This document shows positions 6,033 to 13,857 of a stretch of 15,598 nucleotides of DNA, one piece after another (the first letter of the stretch is position 1; every line of letters begins with the position of its first letter). The position numbers and the translations under genes are program-made. Location of the stretch: contig CAAGFN010000126.1 of assembly GCA_900769145.1 (NCBI GenBank), forward strand, positions 1-15,598, read 5' to 3'. The notes under the pieces were generated by a model. The model was given only the letters and a program-made list of their open reading frames with translations, was not told where the DNA came from and searched no databases. This DNA comes from Rikenellaceae bacterium. GTDB lineage: Bacteria > Bacteroidota > Bacteroidia > Bacteroidales > UBA932.

Positions 6033-7964
6033 ATGAAGAAACTGTTCTTGCTGATGGCCACCGCCGTCATATCCGCACAATGCGGGATAAGGCAAAAAGT
6101 GAACACTATCAGTGGCGACGGAATGACTGTTGATATTTCGTTGCCCCGGGAAGATGCGCCACGACATTCTGAGGACATTATTGACAATGGACCGGATGAA
6201 GCAATGGTGAATGTCGAGGAAAGCGGTCCCGTCATCATGAATGCCATCAAGGATGAAAATGGAGAGATGGTGGCAACGGATGTCATCAAGGCTGCGGTGG
6301 TTTCGGCAAGATTCAGGAACGTAGCGGAAAGGATGGGCAAGGTTGACTTGAAATTCCAGGTTACCGTACCCGAGATGATGCAGGACAGCAGGTGGCAGCT
6401 CAGGATGGTTCCACGGCTGTTCATATTGAAGGACAGCACCGATCTGGAGCCCGTACTCATAACGGGTTCGGGATACAGGAGAAAACAGCTCAGGGGTTAT
6501 GAACAATACCGGAAATTTCTGGAATCTATCATTTCAGATCCCGGCAAGTTCATCAACGAGTACCAGCTTGAGATGTTCCTGAAGCGCAACTTGCCGGAAA
6601 TTTACAAATTCAGGGAAGACAGCGCATACGTGTCCGACGATGAATTCGCATCGTACTACGGAGTGACGGAAAAAGCCGCAGTCGAACATTACACCAGGAA
6701 ATTTCAGGTCAATGCCAATGACAGGAGAATCGCACGGAAGGACAAGATGTTCAGCAGATACGTTAAGGCCCCTATTGAGACGGAGGGCATCCGTATGGAT
6801 ACTGTACTCCGTGAATCTTCCGGCGATTTCTCCTATTTGTACACCCAGACCGTCATGGCCGTTCCGGGACTGAAGAAAGCAGAAATCCGCCTGGCAGGAA
6901 ACATCCTGGAGGATGGGAAATCCATCTACAGAATCCCTTTCGGGGAGCCTTTGACCTTCTATATCAGTTCATTGAGCACATTGGCTGACAAGTCAGTCAA
7001 ATATCTCAGGATAATAGTACCGAGGAGGGTGGAGGCCAATACAGCCTGCTATGTAGATTTCCCTTCAGGGAGTTCCGAGATAATCCCGGGGCTGTCCAAC
7101 AATGCCGGTGAAATATCCCGTATTAAAGGAAATCTGGCAGACCTCGCCGCTGACGTCAGCTATGACCTGGACTCGATAATTGTGACCGCATCATCTTCAC
7201 CGGAAGGCAGCCTGAAATACAATCACCGGTTGTCCACAGAAAGAGCGAAGTCAATCTCAAGCTATTTCAATGCATACATTGAACATTGCAGAGATTCAGT
7301 GCGGAGGGGAAAAGGTATTCTTATGAGCCTGGGAGAAACCGGGGTTCAGGAAGCGGACCCGCCACAGGTCAAATTCATATCCAGGTCAAACGGAGAGGAC
7401 TGGAGGATGTTGGACACGCTCATATCCAGGGACACGGTGATGAGCCGGGAGGGAAAAGAAAGATACTGGAGACTCCGCCAGGAACCGGATCCGGACATCC
7501 GGGAAAACAAAATGAGGAGCATGGCGGAATACAGGTATATCAGAGAAATTCTTTATCCCAGGACACGGACTGTAAAATTCGATTTTTACCTTCACAGAAA
7601 GGGCATGGTCGAAGATACCGTCATAAGCACCGTTGTGGATACGGCATATATGTCGGGCGTAAAGGCCATCGAGGACAGAGACTACAAAAAAGCGATTGCC
7701 ATTCTCAGGCCGTACGGAGATTACAACCTTGCAATAGCTTATTGTTCAATGGGTTATAATGCCAGTGCGGAAGAGATTCTCAGGAAACTGCCCGAGAGCG
7801 ACAAGACAGACTACATGCTTGCATTGGTACTAAGCCGGACAGGAAGGGAGAAGGAGGCTGTGAAACTCTACAGCAGGGCTTGCGAGAAAAACCCGGCATT
7901 GGTTCACAGGGGCAATCTGGACCCGGAGATTTCCGGGCTCCTGGAAAAATTTGGAATTAAGTAA
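6033..7964 (+). CDS. OmpA-like/TPR envelope protein of the fimbrial locus
   Basis: A 643-residue exported protein. The N-terminus (MKKLFLLMATAVISAQC) is a signal peptide with a possible lipobox Cys at 17; Gln at -1 is unusual, so lipidation is uncertain. Residues about 20-350 are not recognised. They are mainly beta-like around 65-150 and 280-340 and helical and charged around 155-260. Residues about 375-430 resemble the OmpA C-terminal peptidoglycan-associated domain in Bacteroidota style (TASSSPEGS, then NHRLSTERAKSISSYF). Residues about 535-643 look like TPR-type helical repeats (DRDYKKAIAILRPYGDYNLAIAYCSMGYNASAEEIL, given here only as the region's start and end character: DYKKAI to SAEEIL). 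OmpA-like proteins accompany fimbrillins in many Bacteroidales loci, where a cell-wall anchoring or assembly role is assumed. The stop is 1 bp before the fimbrillin ATG, so the two are probably translationally coupled. Function is inferred from context. Confidence 0.78.
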   Translation: MKKLFLLMATAVISAQCGIRQKVNTISGDGMTVDISLPREDAPRHSEDIIDNGPDEAMVNVEESGPVIMNAIKDENGEMVATDVIKAAVVSARFRNVAERMGKVDLKFQVTVPEMMQDSRWQLRMVPRLFILKDSTDLEPVLITGSGYRRKQLRGYEQYRKFLESIISDPGKFINEYQLEMFLKRNLPEIYKFREDSAYVSDDEFASYYGVTEKAAVEHYTRKFQVNANDRRIARKDKMFSRYVKAPIETEGIRMDTVLRESSGDFSYLYTQTVMAVPGLKKAEIRLAGNILEDGKSIYRIPFGEPLTFYISSLSTLADKSVKYLRIIVPRRVEANTACYVDFPSGSSEIIPGLSNNAGEISRIKGNLADLAADVSYDLDSIIVTASSSPEGSLKYNHRLSTERAKSISSYFNAYIEHCRDSVRRGKGILMSLGETGVQEADPPQVKFISRSNGEDWRMLDTLISRDTVMSREGKERYWRLRQEPDPDIRENKMRSMAEYRYIREILYPRTRTVKFDFYLHRKGMVEDTVISTVVDTAYMSGVKAIEDRDYKKAIAILRPYGDYNLAIAYCSMGYNASAEEILRKLPESDKTDYMLALVLSRTGREKEAVKLYSRACEKNPALVHRGNLDPEISGLLEKFGIK

Positions 7965-7965
7965 T

Positions 7966-8982
7966 ATGAAAAACATGAAAAAGACTATCGGAATTATGGC
8001 AATGGGAGCAACTGCTGTCATTGCATTACAGTCAGGAATTTCCTGCAGCAAGGCCGAAAACGACACGGCCGATTTCAATGACGGAAAATATACCCTTACA
8101 ATAAACCTTGACAGGGCGCACGGCCAGGTATTCACAACCAAGGCTGAATTGGTAGAATCAAAAGAAACAAAAATCAACAATGTACAGATATTCGTCTTCA
8201 ATGAGGACGGAAAGCTGGACTCCTACCACTCCGGAACCGAATCATCGCAGATTAAAATCAGGTGCACATCCGGAAAGAAGCGAATCTTCTCATTCGTCAA
8301 TGCGGAGAGTCTTAGTACATATACAGACTCCACGGCATTGCTGAGCCAGGCCACCTTACTGAGTGAGAACCTTGAAGGAGGATTCGTAATGACTGGACGA
8401 GCCTCTGCAGTGCTTCCGTCCGAATCAGCCGTGACAGTGAAAGTCAGCAGAATTGCGGCTCGGATCGGTATCGGGAACATTGCGGTGAATTTCACGTCAG
8501 ACGGCTACAAGAGCCTCCCCTTCACCGTCAAAAGCATTTATATGATCAATGTGGCTGGCAATACTGATTACAGTTTTGAAGCAGGGCCGACACTATGGCT
8601 CAACCAGTCAGGACACAATGACATAGATATGGACGCTTTGCTGTACACAAGCATCAACCATAGCCTGTCCGAGGAAACGCCCATGACGGCGAACCAATAC
8701 TTCTATGTCTATCCGAATCCCGCAACTGTGGACAATACCGGTACGCCACTCAATACCCAGTTCACCAAACTGGTTGTCGAGGCCACACTTGGTGACAAGA
8801 CATGCTATTACTCCGTCAAATTGCCGAACATTGAGAGAAACAAGGCTTATACCATATCAAGTCTCACTATTACCCGCCCCGGTACTGACAGCGCTGACGA
8901 GGAAATCACGAGCGAGGAATGCACATTCAGCATTGAAGTCGAAGACTGGATTTCCGTCGCTGAACAGGATCTGGTAATCTGA
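7966..8982 (+). CDS. Fimbrillin (FimA/Mfa-type type V pilin) lipoprotein
   Basis: A 338-residue predicted pilin of the Bacteroidales type V pilus. The signal peptide ends in a lipobox-like GISC (Cys 27). A short beta segment (KYTLTINL, 41-48) follows, then NNVQIFVFNEDGKLDSY, the strand-plus-turn typical of FimA/Mfa1 N-terminal domains. A typical KVSRIAARIGI stretch begins the second half, and a fimbrillin-like C-terminus VEDWISVAEQDLVI closes it. In this family the lipoprotein precursor is moved to the surface and cut by a trypsin-like protease, freeing a groove for strand exchange. Arg50 or nearby Lys residues are candidate cut sites (inference). The ATG at 7966 follows the previous stop by 1 bp; a second ATG at 7975 is possible. 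The anchor-like gene follows after 7 bp. Whether it is the major shaft or a tip subunit cannot be told. Confidence 0.85.
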   Translation: MKNMKKTIGIMAMGATAVIALQSGISCSKAENDTADFNDGKYTLTINLDRAHGQVFTTKAELVESKETKINNVQIFVFNEDGKLDSYHSGTESSQIKIRCTSGKKRIFSFVNAESLSTYTDSTALLSQATLLSENLEGGFVMTGRASAVLPSESAVTVKVSRIAARIGIGNIAVNFTSDGYKSLPFTVKSIYMINVAGNTDYSFEAGPTLWLNQSGHNDIDMDALLYTSINHSLSEETPMTANQYFYVYPNPATVDNTGTPLNTQFTKLVVEATLGDKTCYYSVKLPNIERNKAYTISSLTITRPGTDSADEEITSEECTFSIEVEDWISVAEQDLVI

Positions 8983-8989
8983 CAAGAAA

Positions 8990-9805
8990 ATGAAGTTTTC
9001 AAAATCCTGCCTCTCCGCATTAGCGGGAATAGGATCATTGATGATATTCGCAACGGCATCCGTCTCCTGCAGCCTGAAGGAGGACAGAGACGGATGTCCG
9101 TGTCACCTGCTCATAGAACTCGAGAACGCCGAGGGAAATGAAAATGCGGATATTTTCGTATTCCAGTCAGACGAGGAGACCTTGAATGACAGGGTCGTAC
9201 CTTCCTCCTGCCAGAACTTATATCTCTGCGATGTCAGGAGAAAACCCGCCACATTGACAATAATCCAAGGTCTCCGGGAAGGAATAATCAATGACGGGAG
9301 ACTGATGATTAAAGACGGGAATGACGCCGACCGGCTTTTCCTGCACAATGAAACCCTCCTTTGCGGTTCGGAAACAGTGAGAACAACAGCCGAACTTCAC
9401 AAAGACTGGACAACTCTGGAGATTAGTCTTGTGACAGAAGAGGGGGCAACTGATGAAATAACGATAGACATCACGGGCGGAATTTGCGGGATTGACCTCC
9501 GGTGCGGAAAGCCATTGACGGGAAACTTCAGTTGCCGTGCCAGGCTTGTGGATAGCGGATTTTCCGTGTACTCCATCAATCTGCCGCGCCAGAAGGTATC
9601 CGGAGACGGGATATTGGTCAATGTGCGGCGTGGGGAAAGGGAATTGTTTTCAGCAGATATATCCGAAGCCATTGACAATTCCGGCTTTGACTGGACCAAG
9701 CCCGATCTTGATGACATAAGGTTGCATCTCGACTATGTATCAGCCTCATACGACATTGAGGTTACAGAATGGGACGAGGAGATTGAGAGCGACCGGATCA
9801 TCTGA
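8990..9805 (+). CDS. FimB/Mfa2-like fimbrial anchor subunit lipoprotein
   Basis: A 271-residue lipoprotein. A signal peptide ending ASVSC (Cys 27) is followed directly by SLKEDRDGCPCHLLIELE, the KEDR..CPC signature common at the mature N-terminus of FimB/Mfa2 family proteins. Beta-rich domains then run to a C-terminal LHLDYVSASYDIEVTEWDEE. In Porphyromonas gingivalis, FimB and Mfa2 sit at the base of the fimbria, stay lipid-anchored in the outer membrane, and limit fimbrial length. The same job is inferred here, paired with the fimbrillin 7 bp upstream. It is the last gene of the operon: the next gene is convergent, so no extra minor tip subunits (Mfa3-5-like or FimC-E-like) follow in the window. 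Confidence 0.83.
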   Translation: MKFSKSCLSALAGIGSLMIFATASVSCSLKEDRDGCPCHLLIELENAEGNENADIFVFQSDEETLNDRVVPSSCQNLYLCDVRRKPATLTIIQGLREGIINDGRLMIKDGNDADRLFLHNETLLCGSETVRTTAELHKDWTTLEISLVTEEGATDEITIDITGGICGIDLRCGKPLTGNFSCRARLVDSGFSVYSINLPRQKVSGDGILVNVRRGERELFSADISEAIDNSGFDWTKPDLDDIRLHLDYVSASYDIEVTEWDEEIESDRII

Positions 9806-9892
9806 CCGTGAGGCCGGATGATCGAATAGCCGGATGATTGGGAGGATGTAAAACCGAATGACCGGGAAACCACCGGATCTCCGGAAGCCCGG
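9796..9892. terminator. Dyads in the convergent fimB-like / cysH gap
   Basis: GATCATC at 9796-9802 pairs with GATGATC at 9817-9823 across the fimbrial stop codon. A second nested structure pairs CCGGG (9862-9866) with CCCGG (9888-9892), enclosing CCGG(9873-9876)/CCGG(9881-9884). Neither is followed by a clear T-run on either strand. They are placed where bidirectional termination is needed, but the evidence is only positional and structural. Confidence 0.3.
9813..9838 (+). repeat. Short tandem GCCGGATGAT repeat after the fimbrial operon
   Basis: GCCGGATGAT occurs at 9813-9822 and 9829-9838, a 16-bp period. Weaker relatives flank it (ACCGGATCATC from 9792, ACCGAATGACCG downstream). This looks like degenerate low-complexity repeat in a short non-coding gap. 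No function is suggested. Confidence 0.4.
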
Positions 9893-9912
9893 AACAAAAG
9901 CCAGCGTATTAC

Positions 9913-10650
9913 CTACCGCACGTGCAGGCCGCATTCCCTGTGGTCAGGATCCTCCCACCACCATCTTCCGGAGCGGATATCCTGGCCCGGTTTCACAGCC
10001 CTTGTACAAGGCTGGCAGCCTATGCTCGGGAAGCCGTTCTCGTGAAGCCGGTTGTACGGCACTCCGTTTTCACGGACATAGGACTTGACCTGTTCCTCAG
10101 TCCAGAGGATGAGAGGGTTTAGCTTGATGACATCATCAGCCTCGTCATACTCTACCATCTGCATTGAGGTACGGGTGACCGACTGTTCGCGCCTGAGGCC
10201 GCTGATCCACACGTCAACCCCCTGCAGGGCACGTTTAAGAGGCTCAACCTTCCTCACATTGCAGCACAGGTGGCGCAGTTCAACGCTGTCATAAAACAGA
10301 TTGATTCCGTGCTGGCGGACCATCTCCTGGACCTTCCTGAAATCCGGGAAGTAAACCTCTATGCTTATGCCGTACTGCATATTGGTACGGTCAATCAGCT
10401 CGTAGGTCTCGGGAAACTGACGACCCGTATCAAGAGTGAAGATACGGGCATCCTTACGGATTTTCACCATCATATCCGTTATCGTCTGGTCCTCATAACT
10501 GAGACTGGAGGACAATGCCGCCTGCCCGGGAAACTCACGCAGGAAATACTCGAGAACCCTTTGAGGCCCCAAGCCATTGAACTTGTCATTTGTGGAAACG
10601 GCGAAGGACCTCTTCTCCTCCGCCGCCATTGAATCCAAATATCTTTCCAT
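9913..10650 (-). CDS. cysH: Adenylyl-sulfate (APS) reductase, CysH family with 4Fe-4S cysteines
   Basis: This cytosolic reductase forms sulfite from adenylylated sulfate. The 245-residue protein has the CysH PP-loop fold (SSSLSYEDQ at 47-55, DTGRQFPET at 74-82) and the C-terminal catalytic ECGLH (Cys 240). It also has the cysteine pairs Cys129-Cys130 and Cys212-x-x-Cys215. In the CysH family this CC...CxxC set binds a 4Fe-4S cluster and marks enzymes that act on APS rather than PAPS. No cysC lies among the neighbours, which agrees. It is the last gene of the predicted cysD-cysN-cysH operon, 48 bp after cysN, and converges with the fimbrial operon. Dual APS/PAPS use is known for some relatives, so strict specificity is an inference. 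Confidence 0.92.
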   Translation of the reverse strand: MERYLDSMAAEEKRSFAVSTNDKFNGLGPQRVLEYFLREFPGQAALSSSLSYEDQTITDMMVKIRKDARIFTLDTGRQFPETYELIDRTNMQYGISIEVYFPDFRKVQEMVRQHGINLFYDSVELRHLCCNVRKVEPLKRALQGVDVWISGLRREQSVTRTSMQMVEYDEADDVIKLNPLILWTEEQVKSYVRENGVPYNRLHENGFPSIGCQPCTRAVKPGQDIRSGRWWWEDPDHRECGLHVR

Positions 10651-10698
10651 TAGAAATGATACAATTTGTTTGATGGCCCGATAATGACCCGCAGGGTA

Positions 10699-11985
10699 TT
10701 AGTAATCCTCCGGTACAATCATGCCGGCGCCTACAGTGTCATTGGTTCCCTCCTCTATGAAGATGAGACTTCCCATAGTCCTGTTGTCCTTGTAATAATC
10801 GAAGACAAGAGGATCGGCAGTCTTGATCCTGACACGGGCAATGTCATTCATCACAAGTTTCTCGACACCGTACTCCTTCTCCCTGGTATTGATGTCTATC
10901 CTGTATTCAATTTCCCTCACAATACCGAGAGTCTGCTGGGTGGCGTGACGGATGATATATTTCTTGCCCTGGACAAGAGGCGAATTCCTGAACCAGCATA
11001 CATTGAGGAGCACTTCCTGCTCCACGTGAGGCTGGACACCATTCTCCGACACAAGCACATCCCCACGACTGATGTCGATGTCATCCGACAATGTAACATC
11101 CACCGATTCAGGGGAAACAGCCGACTCCAGGCTCTTCTCACCAAGCCAGATACCGGTAACGGTGGAACTGAGTTCGGAAGGATATACCTTGACCTTGTCC
11201 CCGACCTTCAAAGCCCCTTCAGCCAGTCTCCCGGAATATCCGCGGAAATCCGGGAATCGAGAAGAAATCGGCCTTATGACATACTGTACCGGCATTCTCA
11301 TCCTGTCATCCGCCTCCACCGGGAGAGCGACAGTCTCAAGGAAATCAAGCAGGGCCTTGCCCTTGTACCAGTCCATGTTCTCCGACTTGTTAACGACATT
11401 GTCGCCAAGTTTGGCGGAAATCGGTATAAATGTGACATTGCCGAGCTCAATGGAGGCCGACATTGCCTTGTAATCATCCACAATCTTGTCAAAAACCTCT
11501 TGGGAGAAATCCACGAGGTCCATCTTGTTCACGCAAACCACAACCTCCTTGATTGCAAGAAGAGATGCGATATAGGAATGACGCACCGTCTGCTCCATGA
11601 TGCCGTGGCGGGCATCCACGAGTATCACTGCCAAATCGGCCGTAGAAGCACCCGTGACCATGTTCCTGGTATATTGGATATGGCCAGGAGTATCAGCAAT
11701 GATGAATTTCCTCTTCGGGGTTGCAAAATATCTGTAGGCCACGTCAATGGTGATGCCCTGCTCCCTCTCCGCACGGAGACCGTCAGTCAGGAGAGCCAGG
11801 TTCACTTCCTCATTGCCACGGCTTCTTGAAGCCTCCTCAACAGCCTCCAGCTGGTCCTCGAAGATGGATTTCGAGTCATAGAGAAGCCTTCCTATGAGCG
11901 TGCTCTTTCCATCGTCCACACTGCCCGCAGTAGTAAAGCGGAGCAGTTGCATATTGAGATATCCTTTTGTATTCTGAGTTTCCAT
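10699..11985 (-). CDS. cysN: Sulfate adenylyltransferase subunit 1 (GTPase)
   Basis: The GTPase subunit of ATP sulfurylase: GTP hydrolysis drives CysD to make APS from sulfate and ATP. It is a translation-factor-type GTPase with P-loop GSVDDGKS at residues 21-28, switch region EREQGITIDVAYRYF (73-87), DTPGH at 98-102 and NKMD at 153-156. Two beta-barrel-like domains follow to residue 428. The length is that of a stand-alone CysN; there is no fused APS kinase (CysC) domain as in some NodQ-type proteins. The start at 11985 was kept; an ATG at residue 12 directly before QLLRF is possible. It lies 58 bp after cysD, with a small hairpin in the gap. Confidence 0.96.
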   Translation of the reverse strand: METQNTKGYLNMQLLRFTTAGSVDDGKSTLIGRLLYDSKSIFEDQLEAVEEASRSRGNEEVNLALLTDGLRAEREQGITIDVAYRYFATPKRKFIIADTPGHIQYTRNMVTGASTADLAVILVDARHGIMEQTVRHSYIASLLAIKEVVVCVNKMDLVDFSQEVFDKIVDDYKAMSASIELGNVTFIPISAKLGDNVVNKSENMDWYKGKALLDFLETVALPVEADDRMRMPVQYVIRPISSRFPDFRGYSGRLAEGALKVGDKVKVYPSELSSTVTGIWLGEKSLESAVSPESVDVTLSDDIDISRGDVLVSENGVQPHVEQEVLLNVCWFRNSPLVQGKKYIIRHATQQTLGIVREIEYRIDINTREKEYGVEKLVMNDIARVRIKTADPLVFDYYKDNRTMGSLIFIEEGTNDTVGAGMIVPEDY

Positions 11986-12026
11986 ATTGTCTCGTAAAAA
12001 ATGTCAAGAAATAGTCCTGGGGAAAT

Positions 12027-12043
12027 GCCTGAACCGGACAGGC
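12027..12043 (-). other. Small hairpin between cysD and cysN
   Basis: GCCTG (12027-12031) and CAGGC (12039-12043) form a 5-bp stem with a 7-nt loop directly after the cysD stop codon. It has no T-run, so it is more likely a processing or pausing element than a terminator, if it matters at all. Confidence 0.25.
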
Positions 12044-12949
12044 CTAAAAATATCCTGCCTTCTTGCGGTCTTCCATGGCGGTTTCGGAACGCTTGTCATC
12101 AGCCCTTCCACCCCTCTCTGTCACCCTTGAGGATGCAATCTCGTCAATGATGTCCTCAAGACTGTGGGCATGGGACAATGTAAGACCGGTACAGGTCACG
12201 TCACCGATAGTCCTGCAGCGCACCTCCTTGACCACAACTTCCTCCTCAGGGCGGCGCGGGATAATGTCAGGGTCAGCAGCGAGCCACTGTCCGTCACGGA
12301 AGAACACCTTCCTCTCGTGGGTATAGTAAAGGCTCGGCAGCTCAATGCCTTCCTGATAGATATACTGCCATACATCCATCTCGGTCCAGTTGCTGATAGG
12401 GAAAACACGGAAATGCTCACCCGGATTCTTCATCCCGTTATAGATGTTCCAGAGCTCAGGTCTCTGATTTTTAGGGTTCCACTGGCCGAACTCATCCCTG
12501 TGGGAGAAGATACGCTCCTTGGCGCGGGCCTTCTCCTCATCACGCCTCGCTCCACCGCAGGCCGCATCGAACTTGTATTTGGCAAGGGTATCGAGCAGGG
12601 TGACAGTCTGAAGTTTGTTGCGGCTGGCATTATAGCCGGTCTCCTCCTTCACCTTGCCCTCGTCAATAGACTCCTGGACCGAGCCCACGATGAGGTCCGC
12701 ACCAAGTTTCTTGACCAGGTCATCCCTGTAAGTCAATGTCTCCGGGAAATTATGTCCAGTGTCAATGTGAACCAGCGGGAACGGTATTTTGGCCGGGTAG
12801 AAAGCCTTGTATGCCAGATATGTAAGCACTATCGAATCTTTTCCGCCTGAAAAAAGGATGCAAGGGCGTTCAAACTGCGCAGCCACTTCCCTGAGAATGT
12901 AGATTGACTCAGCCTCAAGCTCCTTAAGATGAGTAAGATGTTCGCTCAT
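12044..12949 (-). CDS. cysD: Sulfate adenylyltransferase subunit 2
   Basis: The catalytic subunit of ATP sulfurylase, which transfers AMP from ATP to sulfate to form APS in the cytosol. The PP-loop ATP-pyrophosphatase motif SGGKDS is at residues 34-39. The family's HIDTGHNFPET, ACGGARRDEEKARAKER, FPISNWTEMDVWQYI and the C-terminal RGGRADD are all present. The 301 residues are the normal length and the protein looks intact. It is the first gene of the cysD-cysN-cysH set, with a strong promoter-like site about 80 bp upstream. Confidence 0.97.
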   Translation of the reverse strand: MSEHLTHLKELEAESIYILREVAAQFERPCILFSGGKDSIVLTYLAYKAFYPAKIPFPLVHIDTGHNFPETLTYRDDLVKKLGADLIVGSVQESIDEGKVKEETGYNASRNKLQTVTLLDTLAKYKFDAACGGARRDEEKARAKERIFSHRDEFGQWNPKNQRPELWNIYNGMKNPGEHFRVFPISNWTEMDVWQYIYQEGIELPSLYYTHERKVFFRDGQWLAADPDIIPRRPEEEVVVKEVRCRTIGDVTCTGLTLSHAHSLEDIIDEIASSRVTERGGRADDKRSETAMEDRKKAGYF

Positions 12950-13031
12950 TTCGTTATATCGTTAATAATAATCCACTTTCAATGTTACAGCAGCATTCCC
13001 CGGATACGCCCGGCGGTTGACTGCAATTCTG

Positions 13032-13063
13032 CAAAGATACGAAATATATTCCTTCTTTCCGAA
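13032..13063 (-). promoter_or_regulatory. Candidate promoter of cysDNH
   Basis: Read leftward, TTCG (complement at 13060-13063) is followed after 20 bp by TATCTTTG (complement at 13032-13039), a perfect Bacteroidetes -7 box and a 3-of-4 -33 box. Initiation near 13025 leaves a leader of about 75 nt before cysD. Its position after the pstB stop implies that the cys genes can be expressed apart from the transporter. No clear terminator was seen after pstB, so read-through is also possible. Confidence 0.6.
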
Positions 13064-13071
13064 AACCGAAG

Positions 13072-13848
13072 TTAGCTGAAGACTCCCGAGAGATACTTCT
13101 TCGTAAGTTCCTCCTCAGGAGATCCGAATACCTTCTTCGCAGCTCCTGTCTCAATCACCTCCCCGAGATAAAGGAATACGGCATGGTCCGCAATCCTCAA
13201 CGCCTGGCGGAGAGTATGTGTCACCATTATGATGGAGTAATTCTGCTTAAGCTTCACGAAAAGGTCCTCCACAGTCTTGCTGGAAACCGGGTCAAGCGCA
13301 CTGGTAGCTTCATCGGCAAGAATGAAATCAGGCTCCACCGCCAGGCTGCGGGCCAGGCAAAGCCTCTGCTGCTGGCCTATCGACAGCCTCTGCGCAGAAC
13401 TCTGGAGACGGTCCTTTACCTCGTCCCAGAGACCTACCTCAGTGAGATATTTCTCGACCACTTCGGCAAGTTCCTTCTTCTTCGTGTGCATTCCGTGAAT
13501 CCTGCAGCCGTAGGCCACATTGTCGAATATGGACATAGGCAGCGGACAAGGCCTCTGCGGCACCAGGCCGATACGCCGGCGCAGCTCAATCAAATCCTTG
13601 TACGGGGCTGAGATTATATCCTGGTTCCCTATCATAATCCTTCCGCTGATGGCTGTGTCATCCACATTGTCAATCAATCTGTTGAGGCACTTGAGCAGGG
13701 TACTCTTGCCGCAACCTGAAGGGCCGACGATGCAGGTGATCCTGTTCACCGGGAAGGTCAGGTTTATATTCTTGAGAATCGGTCTCCCCTCTATGGAAAG
13801 ATTGAGATTCTCCACTATCATCGGTTCAGTCAATTTATTCTGGTCCAT
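13072..13848 (-). CDS. pstB: PstB-like ABC transporter ATPase
   Basis: The 258-residue nucleotide-binding subunit of a phosphate-type importer. Walker A GPSGCGKST is at 42-50, a Q-loop VPQRP at about 96-100, the signature LSIGQQQRL at 155-163, Walker B FILADE at 175-180, D-loop SALD, and the switch His at 211. The LKCLNRLID and SIFDNVAYG stretches are PstB-like. Departures from the usual PstB are LSIGQ for LSGGQ, VPQRP for VFQKP and DEATSALD for DEPTSALD, so it is somewhat divergent though apparently functional. It starts 9 bp after pstA. No phoU follows; cysD comes next after 122 bp. Phosphate is the default substrate by family, but another oxyanion cannot be excluded. Confidence 0.85.
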   Translation of the reverse strand: MDQNKLTEPMIVENLNLSIEGRPILKNINLTFPVNRITCIVGPSGCGKSTLLKCLNRLIDNVDDTAISGRIMIGNQDIISAPYKDLIELRRRIGLVPQRPCPLPMSIFDNVAYGCRIHGMHTKKKELAEVVEKYLTEVGLWDEVKDRLQSSAQRLSIGQQQRLCLARSLAVEPDFILADEATSALDPVSSKTVEDLFVKLKQNYSIIMVTHTLRQALRIADHAVFLYLGEVIETGAAKKVFGSPEEELTKKYLSGVFS

Positions 13849-13857
13849 AACTGAAAA

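Noticed and set aside
5657..9805. The SSB/fimbrial region as an integrated mobile element
   Set aside because: No integrase, tRNA, attachment-like repeat or transfer gene is seen at either boundary, and composition does not visibly shift.
10666..11829. A 387-residue open frame on the plus strand opposite cysN
   Set aside because: It is fully antisense to a clearly recognisable, intact cysN, has no family-like motifs or promoter, and has the low-complexity residue mix of a shadow frame.
12950..13031. Possible riboswitch in the cysD leader
   Set aside because: About 75 nt with only a weak CCGG/CCGG pairing; no recognisable SAM or other riboswitch core was seen.
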